NCBI GenBank assembly: GCA_016081115.2
Contig: CM071931.1
Coordinates: forward strand, 28,496,317-28,560,316
Direction of reading: 5' to 3'
Source of the DNA: Rehmannia glutinosa
Lineage: Eukaryota > Streptophyta > Magnoliopsida > Lamiales > Orobanchaceae
DNA: 64,000 nucleotides
The position numbers and the translations under genes were made by a program. The notes under the pieces were generated by a model. The model searched no databases. It was not told the origin of the DNA and was given only the letters and a program-made list of their open reading frames with translations. This document shows, piece by piece, positions 32,765 to 43,624 of the stretch. Numbering within the stretch: the first letter of the stretch is position 1; each line of letters begins with the position of its first letter.

Positions 32765-33848
32765 ACCCATAATTAGGATTTGACCCCAATCAGCTTATTG
32801 AAATTCGAAATTGGCCCCCATTTTTGGAACCAATTTTCTGATTTTACTAAACCACCCCAAACCTTTTTAATTAAAATTTCTTAAGTCCTAACTTTCTCGT
32901 TTTTGACCCGAAAGGGGTCAAACGAACTCCGATTAACCTCAAATTTGAACCATAGTCCCATTATACCCTCTCATACGCATGGTCTATTAAAAATCACAAT
33001 ATTGCCCCTCAATCTTCCAACTTCAAGAAAACGAGATCCAAACATCTTTATTATTCCGTTTCGCTCCTAATTTCTTCATTTCACATCCAAATGCCCCAAA
33101 ATTTTGAGGATAGGCTTATCTAGCATATTTAAATTATTATATATTATTATATTTCAATTCCAGGCTTATAAGACATATTATGCTATTTTTTGTAGGAGAC
33201 GAGATTGAACCCAGGAACTAGGACTTGCATCCTGCACAATCATTTTGCACATCAAAAAGGTGGGGTTACTTTTACACTTAACCGTGTAATATTTGCTATT
33301 AAAATGCAAGTTGATTGTTTAATTAATCATGATTAGTATGTTTTGCATGAATCCCATGTTGTGGTTGTACCGTATATGTTACATATTTATATGTTGTGGT
33401 GACGATCACAAATGCCACGTATGATGCATCTCTGCTAGTTATAATTAATTACGCAGTCGCTTAAGTGTACCCCACTGAGTGTATTTTCATAGCATTCACC
33501 CCACATTATATTTTCAGATTGAGGCGAGGCACGACACAAAAACTTGGGCATGTAGAAATATTTTTGGAGTCCCAAAGTTCCTATTTTCCTATTTCTTAAA
33601 CTTTGAACTGATAAACTGATGTCTGTAAATAAACTTTCTTTTGTTTGTTGTTGAGATGAAATGTGACTTATCTACTTATATAATGCTTCCGTTGTATTTT
33701 GTGAACTGGGCTAACCCGCCTATGAGCGTGGTTATTTGATGTTGAATTGAAATGCTCTGTCCATGTTGAAAGTTATTTAAAGTTAGGTACACATTAATGT
33801 AGCGTTCCTTAAGCCCAAAACTACATTTTTCAAAATTGGGGCGCTACA
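32765..33848 (+). repeat. Chromovirus-type LTR fragment (C0)
   Basis: Contains landmarks common in Tekay/Del-type LTRs: ACCCATAATTAGGATTTGAC near the left, TGTACCCCACTGAGTGTATT at about 33,466, TTTTCAGATTGAGGCGAGG near 33,520, and the end GGGGCGCTACA at 33,838-33,848. The 5' part is missing. It is followed by 36 bp of unassigned sequence, not by a primer site, so it is probably the end of a 3' LTR. Confidence 0.6.
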
Positions 33849-33884
33849 GTTGTATATGGATTTTGCTGTGTAAAAAACTGCAAT

Positions 33885-36566
33885 TGTAACGACCCAGATT
33901 TTTATGCTTAATAAGAACGTTATTAATTATGTTATTAGTTTATTTCACGGAATAATAATGGAGAATTAGAAATTTATTAATGATTTTATGAGATAGTTAA
34001 TTTGTTAAATTACGGATAATAAGAGAATATTATATAATTGGATTGTTATTATATTTTATTTGAGCCTTATAATGAATAATTGGACTTTTAATTAGTATAG
34101 AGTACTAAAGCAGGCCCACATTATTAGTAAGCTGATTATAGGCCTATGTACCATGAACCTAGCCCAATTGAGAATAGGTTAAAACACAGATATAAGACAT
34201 GCAAAACACACACGGGGAACACATAACACACGATAGTAGAGATGCAGAACGAGAGAAGAGAGATGCCAGAGAAAAGAAAAAAGAAAAAGAAAGGAATAAA
34301 AAAAGAAAATAGAAGAAAGAGAGGTGACTTCCCCAACGCCATTGATTCGAAAGAGGCATGAGAAGAATTTTACTAACCCTAAATTGATCAGGTAAGTAAT
34401 CTCTTTAGTTTCCTATAGGATTATGATTTATGTTATTATGATTAATCAATATGTTTGATTGTGATGCTTGTCGCTTAAACTATATAGCTTGTTGTACTTG
34501 TATGATTAATTGATTAGTCGCCCTACTATGTTTAGATTAACCTTTAGCCGATAGGTTTTACTATTTGATAATCTGAGTCTAATATGCTTTTGCACTAATT
34601 GACAATCATCAATTCTTAATTCGTTGAATGTCGACTGACTGTGTACGTGCCTCACGTTTAATGGATATTTGTTGGTAAATTTAATCACACAAATCAGTGC
34701 TTACAAAGTTAAGCTTATGAAAATCAAGAAATCCTTATTCTGACCGATTAGTGTAGTTTCTGGTGCAATCACGTTAACTAGATTTAGGAATTAAAATGAG
34801 AACTTACATGTAGGCCTAATAATTTTATTTACGTGAATGTCATATTATGTTTTTAAATGGCAATTATGTGATTCATATGTATAATAGGTGGAAATCACTG
34901 AATATAGAATTTTCTTTCGAAGTAATTGAGTGTAGGGTCTTTTCTAGTTAATTGAATGCATGTGTTTTTCCTAATTAGTTGAATGAAGAATTTTTTCTTA
35001 ACTAATTAAATGCATGGTTTTCCCTTAATTAATTGAATGTAGATTTTTCCATAAGTAGTTGAATGTAGGTTTGACGCATGTTCCTCCCTTAACTAATTGA
35101 ATGTAGGGTTTTCCTCGACTAATTAAATACATGGTTTTTCCCTTACTAATTGAATGTAGGGTTTACCCTAAATAGTTTTGAATCAATAAATGTATGGCGT
35201 TTCCTTAATTATTTGAATGTAGGGTTTTTCCCTAAAGAGGTTTGAGTAATTGAATATATGGCTTTCCCTTAATTAAATGAATGCAGGGTATTCCCCTAAC
35301 TAAGTGAACCTATGACTTTTCCCCAAGTATATTTGAATCTAGAGTTCACTAATTAATTGAACATAAAGTTTTCCTAATTAGTTGAGAATATGGTTTATCC
35401 CTGATTAATTGAATGTAGGATTTTCAATGATTACTTGAACATAGGGTTCATCCCTAATTAACCAAAAGTAATTTCCCCTTAACTAATTGAATATAAGGTT
35501 TACCCTAATTAGTTGAACATAGAGTTTATCCCTAATTAACTGAAAGTAGGATATTCAATAATTAGTTGGGACATAGGGTTTATCCCTAATTAATTGAATA
35601 TAGTGTTATTCCTAATTGATTGAACGTAGGGTTCTTCCTAATCAGTTGAATGCATAGTTTGTTCTCAAATTATCTTAGCTAATGTGATTTAATTATTATG
35701 ATATGCGCTTACATTTATTCTCGTATTTAATGATATGTTGCATCAACTAGGCTCATGCATCATTGTTAATGCGTGTTCATAGCATTTCACGAGCATCCAA
35801 ACATTAAGTACAGTCAAGTCATAAAGTATAATGTTTTTCAAAAGAAATGGGTGCACATTGTTCTATGATGCTGGAGTGAGTAGGAAATGGGCACGGGGGA
35901 CCGGCGTTCCGACCATGTGCCGCTTGCGGCTAATGTTAATGTTCAAGGAAAATGACCTTCAGGCAAAATGAATGGAAATGGGCCTTCGAGCAAAATATTC
36001 ACGAGTTCCAAATAACAAGGTCCATTGTGACCCTGATTAGAACAATGTGTTACCAAGTGAGCTCACGTCCTAAGAATGTTTCATGCAACGAAAGGCAAAG
36101 TTTTATGCGAAAGAAAATTTTTAGCAATGAAAGAAAGGTTTTTAAGCAAGGAAAACGTAAAGTCTTTTTAAGTTATAAACGTTAAGGTAATGCATTGGGC
36201 ATGCATTCATGCATGAGATTACTTGTTGAGCTCCTTTAGCTCATCCCACGAATGTTGAATATTTTCAGATGAGAATGCAGGAGAGGAAGGAGATGGCCAG
36301 GTGCAGTGACTCGGGGAACCCATGTCAATGGAATTCTTTTATTTTCAAAGTTTGATTTTTTAGTTTATTAAATGTTGAATGTCATTTTATTTTCATTAGG
36401 AATATTTTTGCATAAATAATTATTTCAGTTATTAGCATTTAATTCCGCTGCAAAGTTTCGAACGAAGTAAAAGTTTTAGTATTTCATATAGACATTCTTT
36501 AAATTGTTTCTCTTTATTTATTATTTTTCGCATTAAAACTCAAGTAATCTAGAAAGGCGCTATATT
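33885..36566 (+). repeat. C1 5' LTR (about 2.68 kb)
   Basis: Starts TGTAACGACCCAGATTTT and ends at about GGCGCTATA, three to four bases before TGGTATCAGAG. It aligns with 59,821-61,051. It contains a degenerate minisatellite (34,912-35,665) and, at 35,940-36,185, the source sequence of the inverted fragment at 41,085-41,341. ORFs (34,136-34,359 and 35,952-36,185) are not supported by any family. Confidence 0.85.
34912..35665 (+). repeat. Degenerate minisatellite in the C1 LTR
   Basis: About twenty imperfect units of 30-40 bp built on the theme TTAATTGAATGTAGGGTTTT followed by TCCCTA. The same array begins in the 3' LTR at about 60,850 and is cut by the CACTA insertion. The AGGGTTT words are internal to the unit and not a telomere tract. 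Confidence 0.8.
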
Positions 36567-36569
36567 TAG

Positions 36570-36582
36570 TGGTATCAGAGCC
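36570..36582 (+). other. C1 primer binding site (tRNA-iMet)
   Basis: TGGTATCAGAGCC, an exact match to the usual plant initiator-Met site, just inside the 5' LTR. Confidence 0.88.
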
Positions 36583-36622
36583 CAAGATTTTTAAAATCGG
36601 TTCTATAGACTTTGAAACAATT

Positions 36623-36627
36623 TAAAT
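36623..36627. repeat. Target site duplication TAAAT, left copy (E4)
   Basis: TAAAT directly precedes the TGTTAGGAAATTT start of E4. The same five bases follow its other end at 59,478-59,482. Confidence 0.9.
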
Positions 36628-36827
36628 TGTTAGGAAATTTATTTGTTAGATTTTGATGATGCCATGTAAAACTTAGACTAGGAAGTTGGCACCCTATTTT
36701 CCTTGTAATTCTGCATTGTAATAGATAGGACTGGAAGAGCTGAGTGAAGTCAGCCAAGTCAAGAGTACAAGAAGTCAACTGCGGACTGGAATGAAGACTC
36801 TGATGTATGTCAGCTGAGTATGGCCAG
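36628..36827 (+). repeat. E4 5' LTR, first 200 bp
   Basis: Matches the first 200 bp of the 3' LTR at 57,931 onward (TGTTAGG ... GTATGGCCAG) and then switches to E3 in the opposite orientation. The last five bases, GCCAG, are the candidate duplication for E3, but the other E3 end is missing. Confidence 0.85.
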
Positions 36828-38365
36828 TCTAGGTCCCAAGGGTGTGAATAAGGTTTAGAAGGGGGGATTGAATAAACCATACCAACTTTTCGATTTTAGT
36901 CCTTTTAAAAATATAACAGAGTTAACTCAAACAGTTTTGTCCTTGAGGGACAGCTAAGTTGGTTATTCAGCTGAGTTAGCCACTCAACAGACTCGATAGA
37001 GCTGTTGATAGAATAACTCAGCTGTTTAACCTGATCTTTAACTTGGTTGTATTGGTTTTATCAGCGGAAGACTTAACACCATTGATTTGTTTTAAGTTTG
37101 TTTTAACACTTGATTTTTAGCACTTGGTTATTAATCAGTTGGATAGCAAATATGAGTTTTATCAGCAGATATAATGTAAGTATGCAGAAATGTAAATGTG
37201 CTGAAAAATAAATGACACAAATAATTTTTGTAGAGGTTCGAAGATGGGGTAATTCTTCTAATCCTCTCTTCTCCAACTCCTGGAGGAATCCACTATGTAA
37301 CAGATCAATTTACAACGTGGTGAACAGTCTAGAGACAGCCTTGGTCACACAGTTAGCTTCTCTTGCGACTCAGCTTCTTCACAGGGCAGCTGCCTTGCTA
37401 CTTCAGCTCACTTCACAAGCTCTTGGAAATGATCATGAAGCCCTCCAATAACTTGATACTGGTTCGACCTTGAACCTTCCTACAATCCTCCTTGGAAAGT
37501 AGACCCCTTTTGATTCTTCAAAAGTTTCCTCTTCAACAGATTTGAAGTTGTCTTTCCTTCACAGCTTTGTGTTGGATCGATTTCCTTCGAGTTTCAGGCT
37601 TGAGGATTTGCTTAAATAAACTTGAGAATATTGCAGGTTAATTGCTTGAATATTACTTGCTTATTCGTGGTTCAGATAACCTTTTCTCAGTAAATTCCTC
37701 AGTCTTTTATAGTGCACTTTTAAAATTTTGCCCATTGAAGAGATAGGCTAATTTCAAAAGTCACTTGTGTTCGTTGGCTTGTCTTGTCTGCAGTCCTTGA
37801 TGTTGGCATTTCTTCGTATTAAATGTCTTGCAGCATTACAGCATGTCTGACACATGGTGCAATATTTTCCCATTGGTTTATTCCTTTTGCACATAACTGG
37901 GACTAACACTTTACTTCTGACAACTCTGGCATGTTACTATTCTTGAGTAACATTCTTGACTTTCATCAACGGATCTAACTTCGATTGTTTTGACTTGATC
38001 TGATCATGATCTTTTAATCACCAGGTGACTTGAGTCTGCTTCAGTCCTTGAATGACTCAACTGTCACTTCAACTTGAGACTTGGCTTCCTTGAGTTGACT
38101 TGACTAATTCTTCTCACAGTTGTTCCTCAACTGATTCTCCTTCAGTCGAGTTCTTGATCTTCTTCTTGACCATACTCAGTTGATATACAGCGGAGTCTTC
38201 AATTTAGTCTTCAGTTGACTTCTTGTATTCCTTGGCATAGCTGACTTGACTCAGCTCTCTCAGCCATATCTATTACAATACAAATTACAAGGAAAATGGG
38301 GTGTCAACTTCCTAGTTTAAGTTTTACATGGTATCATCAAAATCTACAAGATAAATTTCCTAACA
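36828..38365 (-). repeat. E3 3' LTR (1,538 bp)
   Basis: Plus-order start TCTAGGTCCCAAGGG (one change from TGTAGG), end TTTCCTAACA. It aligns with the other E-family LTRs. ORFs inside it are chance. Confidence 0.88.
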
Positions 38366-38380
38366 ATTTCCCCATTTTAG
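38366..38380 (-). other. E3 polypurine tract, altered
   Basis: Minus strand CTAAAATGGGGAAAT next to the LTR. The E2 tract AAAAAGGGGGAAAT is clearly the parent form; here it has lost purity. Confidence 0.75.
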
Positions 38381-38646
38381 ATGATGCCAAAACTTAAATA
38401 AATTCAACAAAATATAAACAACACAGATACATACAGACGATGCAGTAACAAATAATGTAATCTTGAAATAGATCATTTTATTGATCATAACATTCTTGTC
38501 CTTTACACAGTTGTTTACATTTGTATCATAGCATTCTTTATCAGAGCAATAAACATCGCTATGCTAAGATACAAGAGTTCATACAAAGTGAAAAATTACA
38601 CAAAAGTTTACTAAGTATATTACAGAAGACTTACATGAATGTATTT

Positions 38647-40110
38647 GTAAGTCCAAGTGGCTACGATAATCTAGAGGGGGGGTGAATAGATTATCTCCAT
38701 CTTTTCGATTTTACCCTCTTTTTAGAATCGAGAGCTCAAAGACAATAATAAAGGTGCGGAATGTAAACAACACACGTCGATTTAAAGAGGTTCAACCCAC
38801 CTAGGGCCTAATCCTCTACCACCCCAGTATATCCGGGATGGATTTCAAAAATAAAAAGAATTTTATTAATTGCCAAAATTAATACAAACTCAACTTACAA
38901 CACCTTGAAGAGCACCACACTCTTCTTCAACACCACCTTTGGAGATTATCACAATCTCCCTTTGAAGATTACCACAATCTTCCTTCAACAGCACCTTGTG
39001 AAGATTACCACAATCTTCAACCTTGAAGAATACCAAATTCTTCAACACCACAATGAAAGATCACAACAATCTTCTTGCACCTATCACCTAGATCATCCAA
39101 GTGTGTTCTTACAACAAGAACACTCACAAGGATATCTTGTGTTGAATGATAACCAAAAATCAAGATTACAACTCAATAATGAATATTACAATTTGAGTGC
39201 AAAGTGTAATCAAGAATAGCCTAGACCTCAAGGATGTGAAAGTGATAAGCTAGGCAAAATTTACAACAAGAATAATAACAATGAAGAACAAATATTTGCT
39301 TGAAGTGTATCTTGTTGTGTTGTATCTCAATAGTTGTTATTGGTTGCTCCAAAACTTCCTCTATTTATAGGAGATGATTGATCAAGCATAGGCTCCTCTT
39401 GGGGATTGAAAATCTACAGAAAAATACAATTAAAATCAAGAATATAGTCATTAGAAATCAATCCCACATTTTAAGGAAATTTGTCTCATCAAACGGTCAC
39501 ATATTTGTCTTTGTCAAAGATAGATGCGACGGCCGCACATAAATAGAAGTTTAAAACGAAATATAGGAAATTTACACAGGGCGACCGGTCGACGTAGGGT
39601 TCGACCAGTCGACCCTGACTCCAACCGGTCCCCCTCATGGATTTGGACGAAAGAAAACGTTCTGTTTCAAGAAGAATGTTCAGGTACCGGTCGACGCCCA
39701 GGGCGACCGGTCAACCTGACCGTTTTTCACTTTCATCTCATTTTCTGTTTCCAAATTCATCTTCAGGTACAGGTTGCCCTATAGGGCGATCGGTCGACCT
39801 CGAGAGCAATGTTGTCCAATTTTTATCGAAAATAAAACTCAAGAAATACTCTGAAAATATAGTAAAAACATTTTAAACCAATCGGGAGTATTTAGACAAC
39901 ATTTAGGAACCTTGTTTTGAAGTAAAAACATATAAACATAAAATCATTAGAAGTGTTGTCCAAGTTTATCTAAAGTAAAACTTGAAGAAATACTCTGGAA
40001 AATATTAAAACCATTTTAAATCATTTAGGAGTATTTGGACAACAATTAAAAACATTGTTTTGGTGTAAAAATAAAATCATCAAAATTAAGATAAAAACAT
40101 GTATCAAACA
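38647..40110 (-). mobile_element. Solo LTR of a second copia-like family inside E3
   Basis: Plus-order start TGTAAGTCCAAGTGGC, end GTATCAAACA, 1,464 bp, flanked by GTATT at 38,642-38,646 and 40,111-40,115. The start resembles the E-family end TGTAGGTCCCAAGG, so the orientation is probably minus and the family a distant relative. Between 39,580 and 39,800 it holds three patches of ACCGGTCGAC-like words. ORFs there (39,524-39,876) follow from the repeats and are not genes. Confidence 0.88.
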
Positions 40111-40118
40111 GTATTTAC

Positions 40119-41084
40119 ATAAAAATACATGAAGGGGTTTGTAGCAACACTTCAACGTCTTCGCTGCTTCCTTATTGACTCTTCTTCTTCTCTAACTCTG
40201 TCTTCTTGAGCTCTTTTCCTCTTCTTCTCTTCTTCTTCCCTTCTTTTCTTCTTTTCATAGGCCCGTTTGGAAGCATCATCCCTTTGCTTTCTCTCGAGCC
40301 ATTGACGAGTTTGCCTCTCGTTTTCTTCTTCTTGCCTCCTTACTTCCTCAGCATTCTTCCTTTCAACTTCGAGGTTGGCTAATTGGTCGTATCCAGTCCA
40401 ATGGATCAAGCCCTTCTTGTCAGGGTCAACATATTTAACATCCTTGGGTTTTGGGCAAGGTAGGGAACCTCTTCCACCACCACTTCTTGCTCTGCCTGAT
40501 TCAGCTCTGCTTCTACCTGACTCAGCTCTTCCTCTGCCTCTGGGTGTATCTTTGCCCGAGTCTTCTCGCTTCTCGGTGAGTCGCTTTGAAGAAGATCGCC
40601 GCTTCGCCTTCTTAACATAATGCCAGACCTTTTTCCCAGTACAAATCCCAGGCTTGAGCTAGAGCCATTCCTTGGAAATAGCCTTCTGATTTGAGCGTTT
40701 TGAATTCTTTGACTGATCTAGGCTCAGATCCATCATTAGGTATAGCATCTTGATCTTTTCCTACTAGGATACCACCATACTGTTTCGGCACTTTTTGAAC
40801 ACAAGCATCTTGCTTTTTAGAGAACTTCTCAAACCCTGCTTCAATAATTTTCCTTTTCTCCAACATTGGCACAGCATAGTGCTTAATGGTTAGGGTTACG
40901 GGGAGTTTGCTCATGATGGAGGTAGTAACATGACCTTGCTGGGGGGTTTCGTCTAACATCAGCGTTAAATCCTTCGAACTTTCCCCCTCATTTGTTTTAC
41001 CCTTCTTCTCAGCTGAACTTATATCAGCTGCATTTTTCTTCAGTTGTTCTTCTTTTGATCCCTTGAGGATCTCCTCTTCCCCCT
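40119..41084 (-). pseudogene. E3 accessory ORF, C-terminal part
   Basis: From the upstream side: LDETPQQGHVTTSIMSKLP, KQYGGILVGKDQDAIPNDGS, SVKEFKTLKSEGYFQGMALA, AQAWDLYWEKGLALC. Then in other frames come a Ser/Arg-rich stretch, KDVKYVDPDKKGLIHWTGY-like sequence, DQLANLEVERKNAEEVRRQE and a long Arg/Glu/Lys tail (ERKQRDDASKRAYEKKKRRE). Motif order equals E4 56,810-57,630 and E2 6,650-9,000, so this C-terminal module is the best-preserved part of the accessory protein. No known enzymatic motif. Confidence 0.72.
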
Positions 41085-41351
41085 TGGTAACACATTGTTC
41101 TAATCTTAACTTAAAAAGACTTTACGTTTTCCTTGCTTAAAAACCTTCCTTTCATTGCTAAAAACTTTCTTTCGCATAAAACTTTGCCTTTCGTTGCATG
41201 AAACATTCTTAGGACGTGAGCTCACTTGGTAACACATTGTTCTAATCAGGGTCACAATGGGCCTTGTTATTTGGAACTCGTGAACAATTTGCCCGAAGGC
41301 CCATTTTCATTTATTTTGCCCGAAGGACCTTTTCCTTGAACTCGTGAACAC
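41085..41351 (-). other. Inverted fragment of the C1 LTR at a rearrangement junction
   Basis: The segment 41,112-41,341 is the reverse complement of about 35,945-36,185 in the C1 5' LTR (for example AAAACTTTGCCTTTCGTTGC). At its left edge GGTAACACATTGTTCTAATC (about 41,088-41,107) repeats a word found inside it at about 41,229-41,248. On the right side GAACTCGTGAAC is also repeated. It links E3 (minus) to E4 gag (plus). Confidence 0.78.
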
Positions 41352-43320
41352 GGCTGTAAGAAGAGCAGTTGCAGCTGAAGGAGAAGAAGTTGCTGCCGAA
41401 GAAAGACCAGAACAGATTAAAGAGAAAAAATTAATTATTGTTGTTCAAAAATTTTAAAATGCTTGCAGGTGAAACTCTGGATCAGCTGGATGCCAGATTT
41501 ACAGAGATAACAAATGAGCTTTCATCTTTTGGAAAAGAGTACACTCAGAAAGAGATGTGCATGAAGATATTAAGAGCCCTCCCAACTGAATGGGAAATGA
41601 AGGTCATGGCCCTGAGACATTCAATGGACCTCTCAAGAACATCTAACCATGAGCTATGCTCAGATCTCAAAGCTTATGAGTTTGAGCTGAGAAGAAAAGA
41701 GCAAGAGGAAACTATTGTACCAAATACAGCTACATTGTTGGCCAGTGATGGGAAAAGAGCTGAACCAAAGGAGACCATTGACCAGGAGGAGATTGCCCTC
41801 ATGGTAAAGAGATTCAACAAGTTCTTTAACAAGAACTATAAGAAGAACAAGGGTGAAAGCTCTAGAAGACATTCAGCACCTTCCAAAGCAAGGGAAGACA
41901 GTCGCCCAAGAGGGCTGAGAATCAGAGAGCTGATAATCAGAGGACAGACAGAGCTGATCAAAGAGATGAGAACCTGGGTTGGAATTGCAGACAAACAGGA
42001 CATTTTGCCGTTGACTGTTCCTATCCACCAGTTAACAAGTATAGGAACGAGGAAGAAAGAAAAGTCTTTAGGGAAAGAAGACAGGAAAAGAAGAAAGACA
42101 TGTTGGCTGCTGAGACTGCTGATCTAGGCAAGAGCAAAAAACCAGCAGACTCAGAAAGCAGTGAAGCTGACTACTCAAGTGATTCTGAGGAAGAGGCTTT
42201 GATTTGCCTCATGGCAAAAGAAGAAGATCAAGAAGATGATGTACAATCTAACTCATCTCATTCTGATTCAAGTGATAGTGACTATGATACACACACTTCA
42301 TCACCCATAGATCTTTATGATTCACTAGGCAAAATGATGAAAGATTTTGAGCACATCAAATCCTCACACACACTTTTAAATGAGGAAAACAACCAGCTTA
42401 AAAGCCAAAACTCACAGCTAACAAAAAGAGTTAAGTACTCTGAGTCACATAGCTGATGAGAACACTAAGCTGAAGGCTGAAAATGACAAGATCATAGCAG
42501 AGTTAGCTGCTACAGAAAAGAGGGAAAATGATCTTAAAAATGCGGTTGCCTCATTTACAAAAGCATCCAAATCATTGAATGAACTTATTATGAGTCAAAA
42601 AGAATGTGGAGACAAGACAGGCATATGATTCAATTCCTTTGGGCATAGTCAAACTCCAAGAGTGATTTTAGAAAAGGGATCTTCAAGCAATGAAGGAACC
42701 CAAAAACCCAAAACACCACATGCTGCACCCACATTCACTCCAAAGTACAATCACAATCATACTGGCCTTGGTTACAAGGGTAAAGGAAAGAAGCCAGTAG
42801 AGTATGATGAAAGGACAGCTGAGAAGAAATCGAGACAGGTCCATCAGCAGACTCCAAGCAGAAATTACTCTGTAAGAGCCAAACAGAGCTACCAAAAGCC
42901 CCAGAAATTTCATCAAAGAAATACATATGATGGGAATGGTAGAAACTATCCAAACCAAGCTGATTGGAATAATGTGAAATATCAGCAAAGACCTATGGAA
43001 TACAAGCCAAAATGGCAAAGACCTAAACCTCAGCAATGGTCATTCCCAAGGCAAAAGAGCTATTATCAGCACACATATGCACCCAAGCACTACACTCAGA
43101 AATACCCCAACTATCCCAAGAAATCAATTTCTAAAACACACACACATGCATAAAGACAAAAGAGACAGTTGTATGATCCTAAAACCCCCAAGCAATTTGC
43201 TAATGTGCACTATGATTATGGCACTAATAGATGACAACCTCTTAGAGTCAGATCATCTGGCTATAGGTTGGTTGGAGCATCTTATAGCACTAACCTCCCA
43301 GGACCCAGACAAGTATGGGT
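41352..43320 (+). pseudogene. E4 gag
   Basis: Begins within the gag domain (VAAEERPEQIKEKKLIIVVQ, then GETLDQLDARFTEITNELSS in the next frame). Then EWEMKVMALRHSMDLSRTSN, KRFNKFFNKNYKKNK, a frameshifted zinc knuckle region (about 41,965-42,015), an acidic Ser-rich stretch (SNSSHSDSSDSDYD), the coiled coil (YDSLGKMMKDFEHIKSSHT), a stop near 42,456, and a basic tail in 42,662-43,153. A TAA at 43,151 and a one-base insertion near 43,232 disturb the end. The motif NLPGPRQVWVPKN (to 43,330) closes gag and is followed by in-frame TGA. Confidence 0.85.
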
Positions 43321-43330
43321 ACCTAAAAAC

Positions 43331-43342
43331 TGATTTCCTTGA
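43331..43342 (+). promoter_or_regulatory. In-frame stops between gag and protease
   Basis: In the frame shared by gag, protease and integrase, TGA at 43,331-43,333 directly follows VWVPKN and a second TGA lies at 43,340-43,342. E2 has both (13,666-13,668 and 13,657-13,659, minus). E1 has TAA at the first position (91-93, minus) and TGT at the second. The sequence TTTCCTTGATTGCAG|GTTC across this point also looks like a 3' splice site. Whether it is readthrough, splicing or inherited damage is unknown. Confidence 0.5.
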
Positions 43343-43366
43343 TTGCAGGTTCAAGGAACAACTTAG

Positions 43367-43624
43367 TGCCAAGGAACCTGGTACATGGATAGTGGTTGTT
43401 CCAGACATATGACAGGAAATAAGAGAAATTTGTTAAGGTTTAAGGAGATCAAATGTGCTAAAGTTATATTTGGAGGTAATGGAGCTCTATGGGAGATCAA
43501 AGGCACAGGATCCATCAAGAAGAATTGACTGGAGATCAGAGATGTTGCTTATGTTGAAGGCCTCAACTTCAACCTGTTAAGCATCAGCCAACTCTGTGAC
43601 AAAGGCTACAATGTAGGATTCAAC
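43367..43624 (+). pseudogene. E4 protease
   Basis: WYMDSGCSRHMTGNKRN at 43,379-43,429 holds an intact DSG catalytic triplet (Asp at 43,388). It is followed by AKVIFGGNGALWEIKGTGSI, a TGA at 43,526-43,528, and EIRDVAYVEGLNFNLLSISQ leading in the same frame into integrase. A TAG at 43,364-43,366 lies just upstream; E1 and E2 have GAG there. The enzyme would mature gag-pol. Confidence 0.82.

Larger units (their letters stand above)
36828..41084 (-). mobile_element. E3: 3' part of a Sirevirus-like element inside the E4 LTR
   Basis: Minus strand. 3' LTR 36,828-38,365, PPT, 3' untranslated region (38,380-38,641 and 40,116-40,150), and the C-terminal part of the accessory ORF up to about 41,084. 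A solo LTR of another family is inserted at 38,647-40,110. Everything upstream (pol, gag, 5' LTR) is gone and the edge meets an inverted chromovirus LTR piece. Confidence 0.83.

Noticed and set aside
34136..34359. Phe/Leu-rich minus ORFs resembling membrane segments
   Set aside because: Shadow of an AGAAAAGAAAAAAG purine run in the C1 LTR; the copy at 60,072-60,334 shows only the same low-complexity effect.
34912..35665. AGGGTTT words suggesting an interstitial telomere tract
   Set aside because: The words occur once per 30-40-bp unit, not as (TTTAGGG)n.
39524..39876. ORFs with Arg/Pro/Val-rich repeats
   Set aside because: Translation of ACCGGTCGAC repeats inside a solo LTR; no family match and no start context.
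42683..43036. 117-codon minus ORF opposite E4 gag
   Set aside because: Hydrophobic shadow of the Gln/Lys-rich gag tail; the same shadow occurs opposite E2 gag (13,903-14,256).
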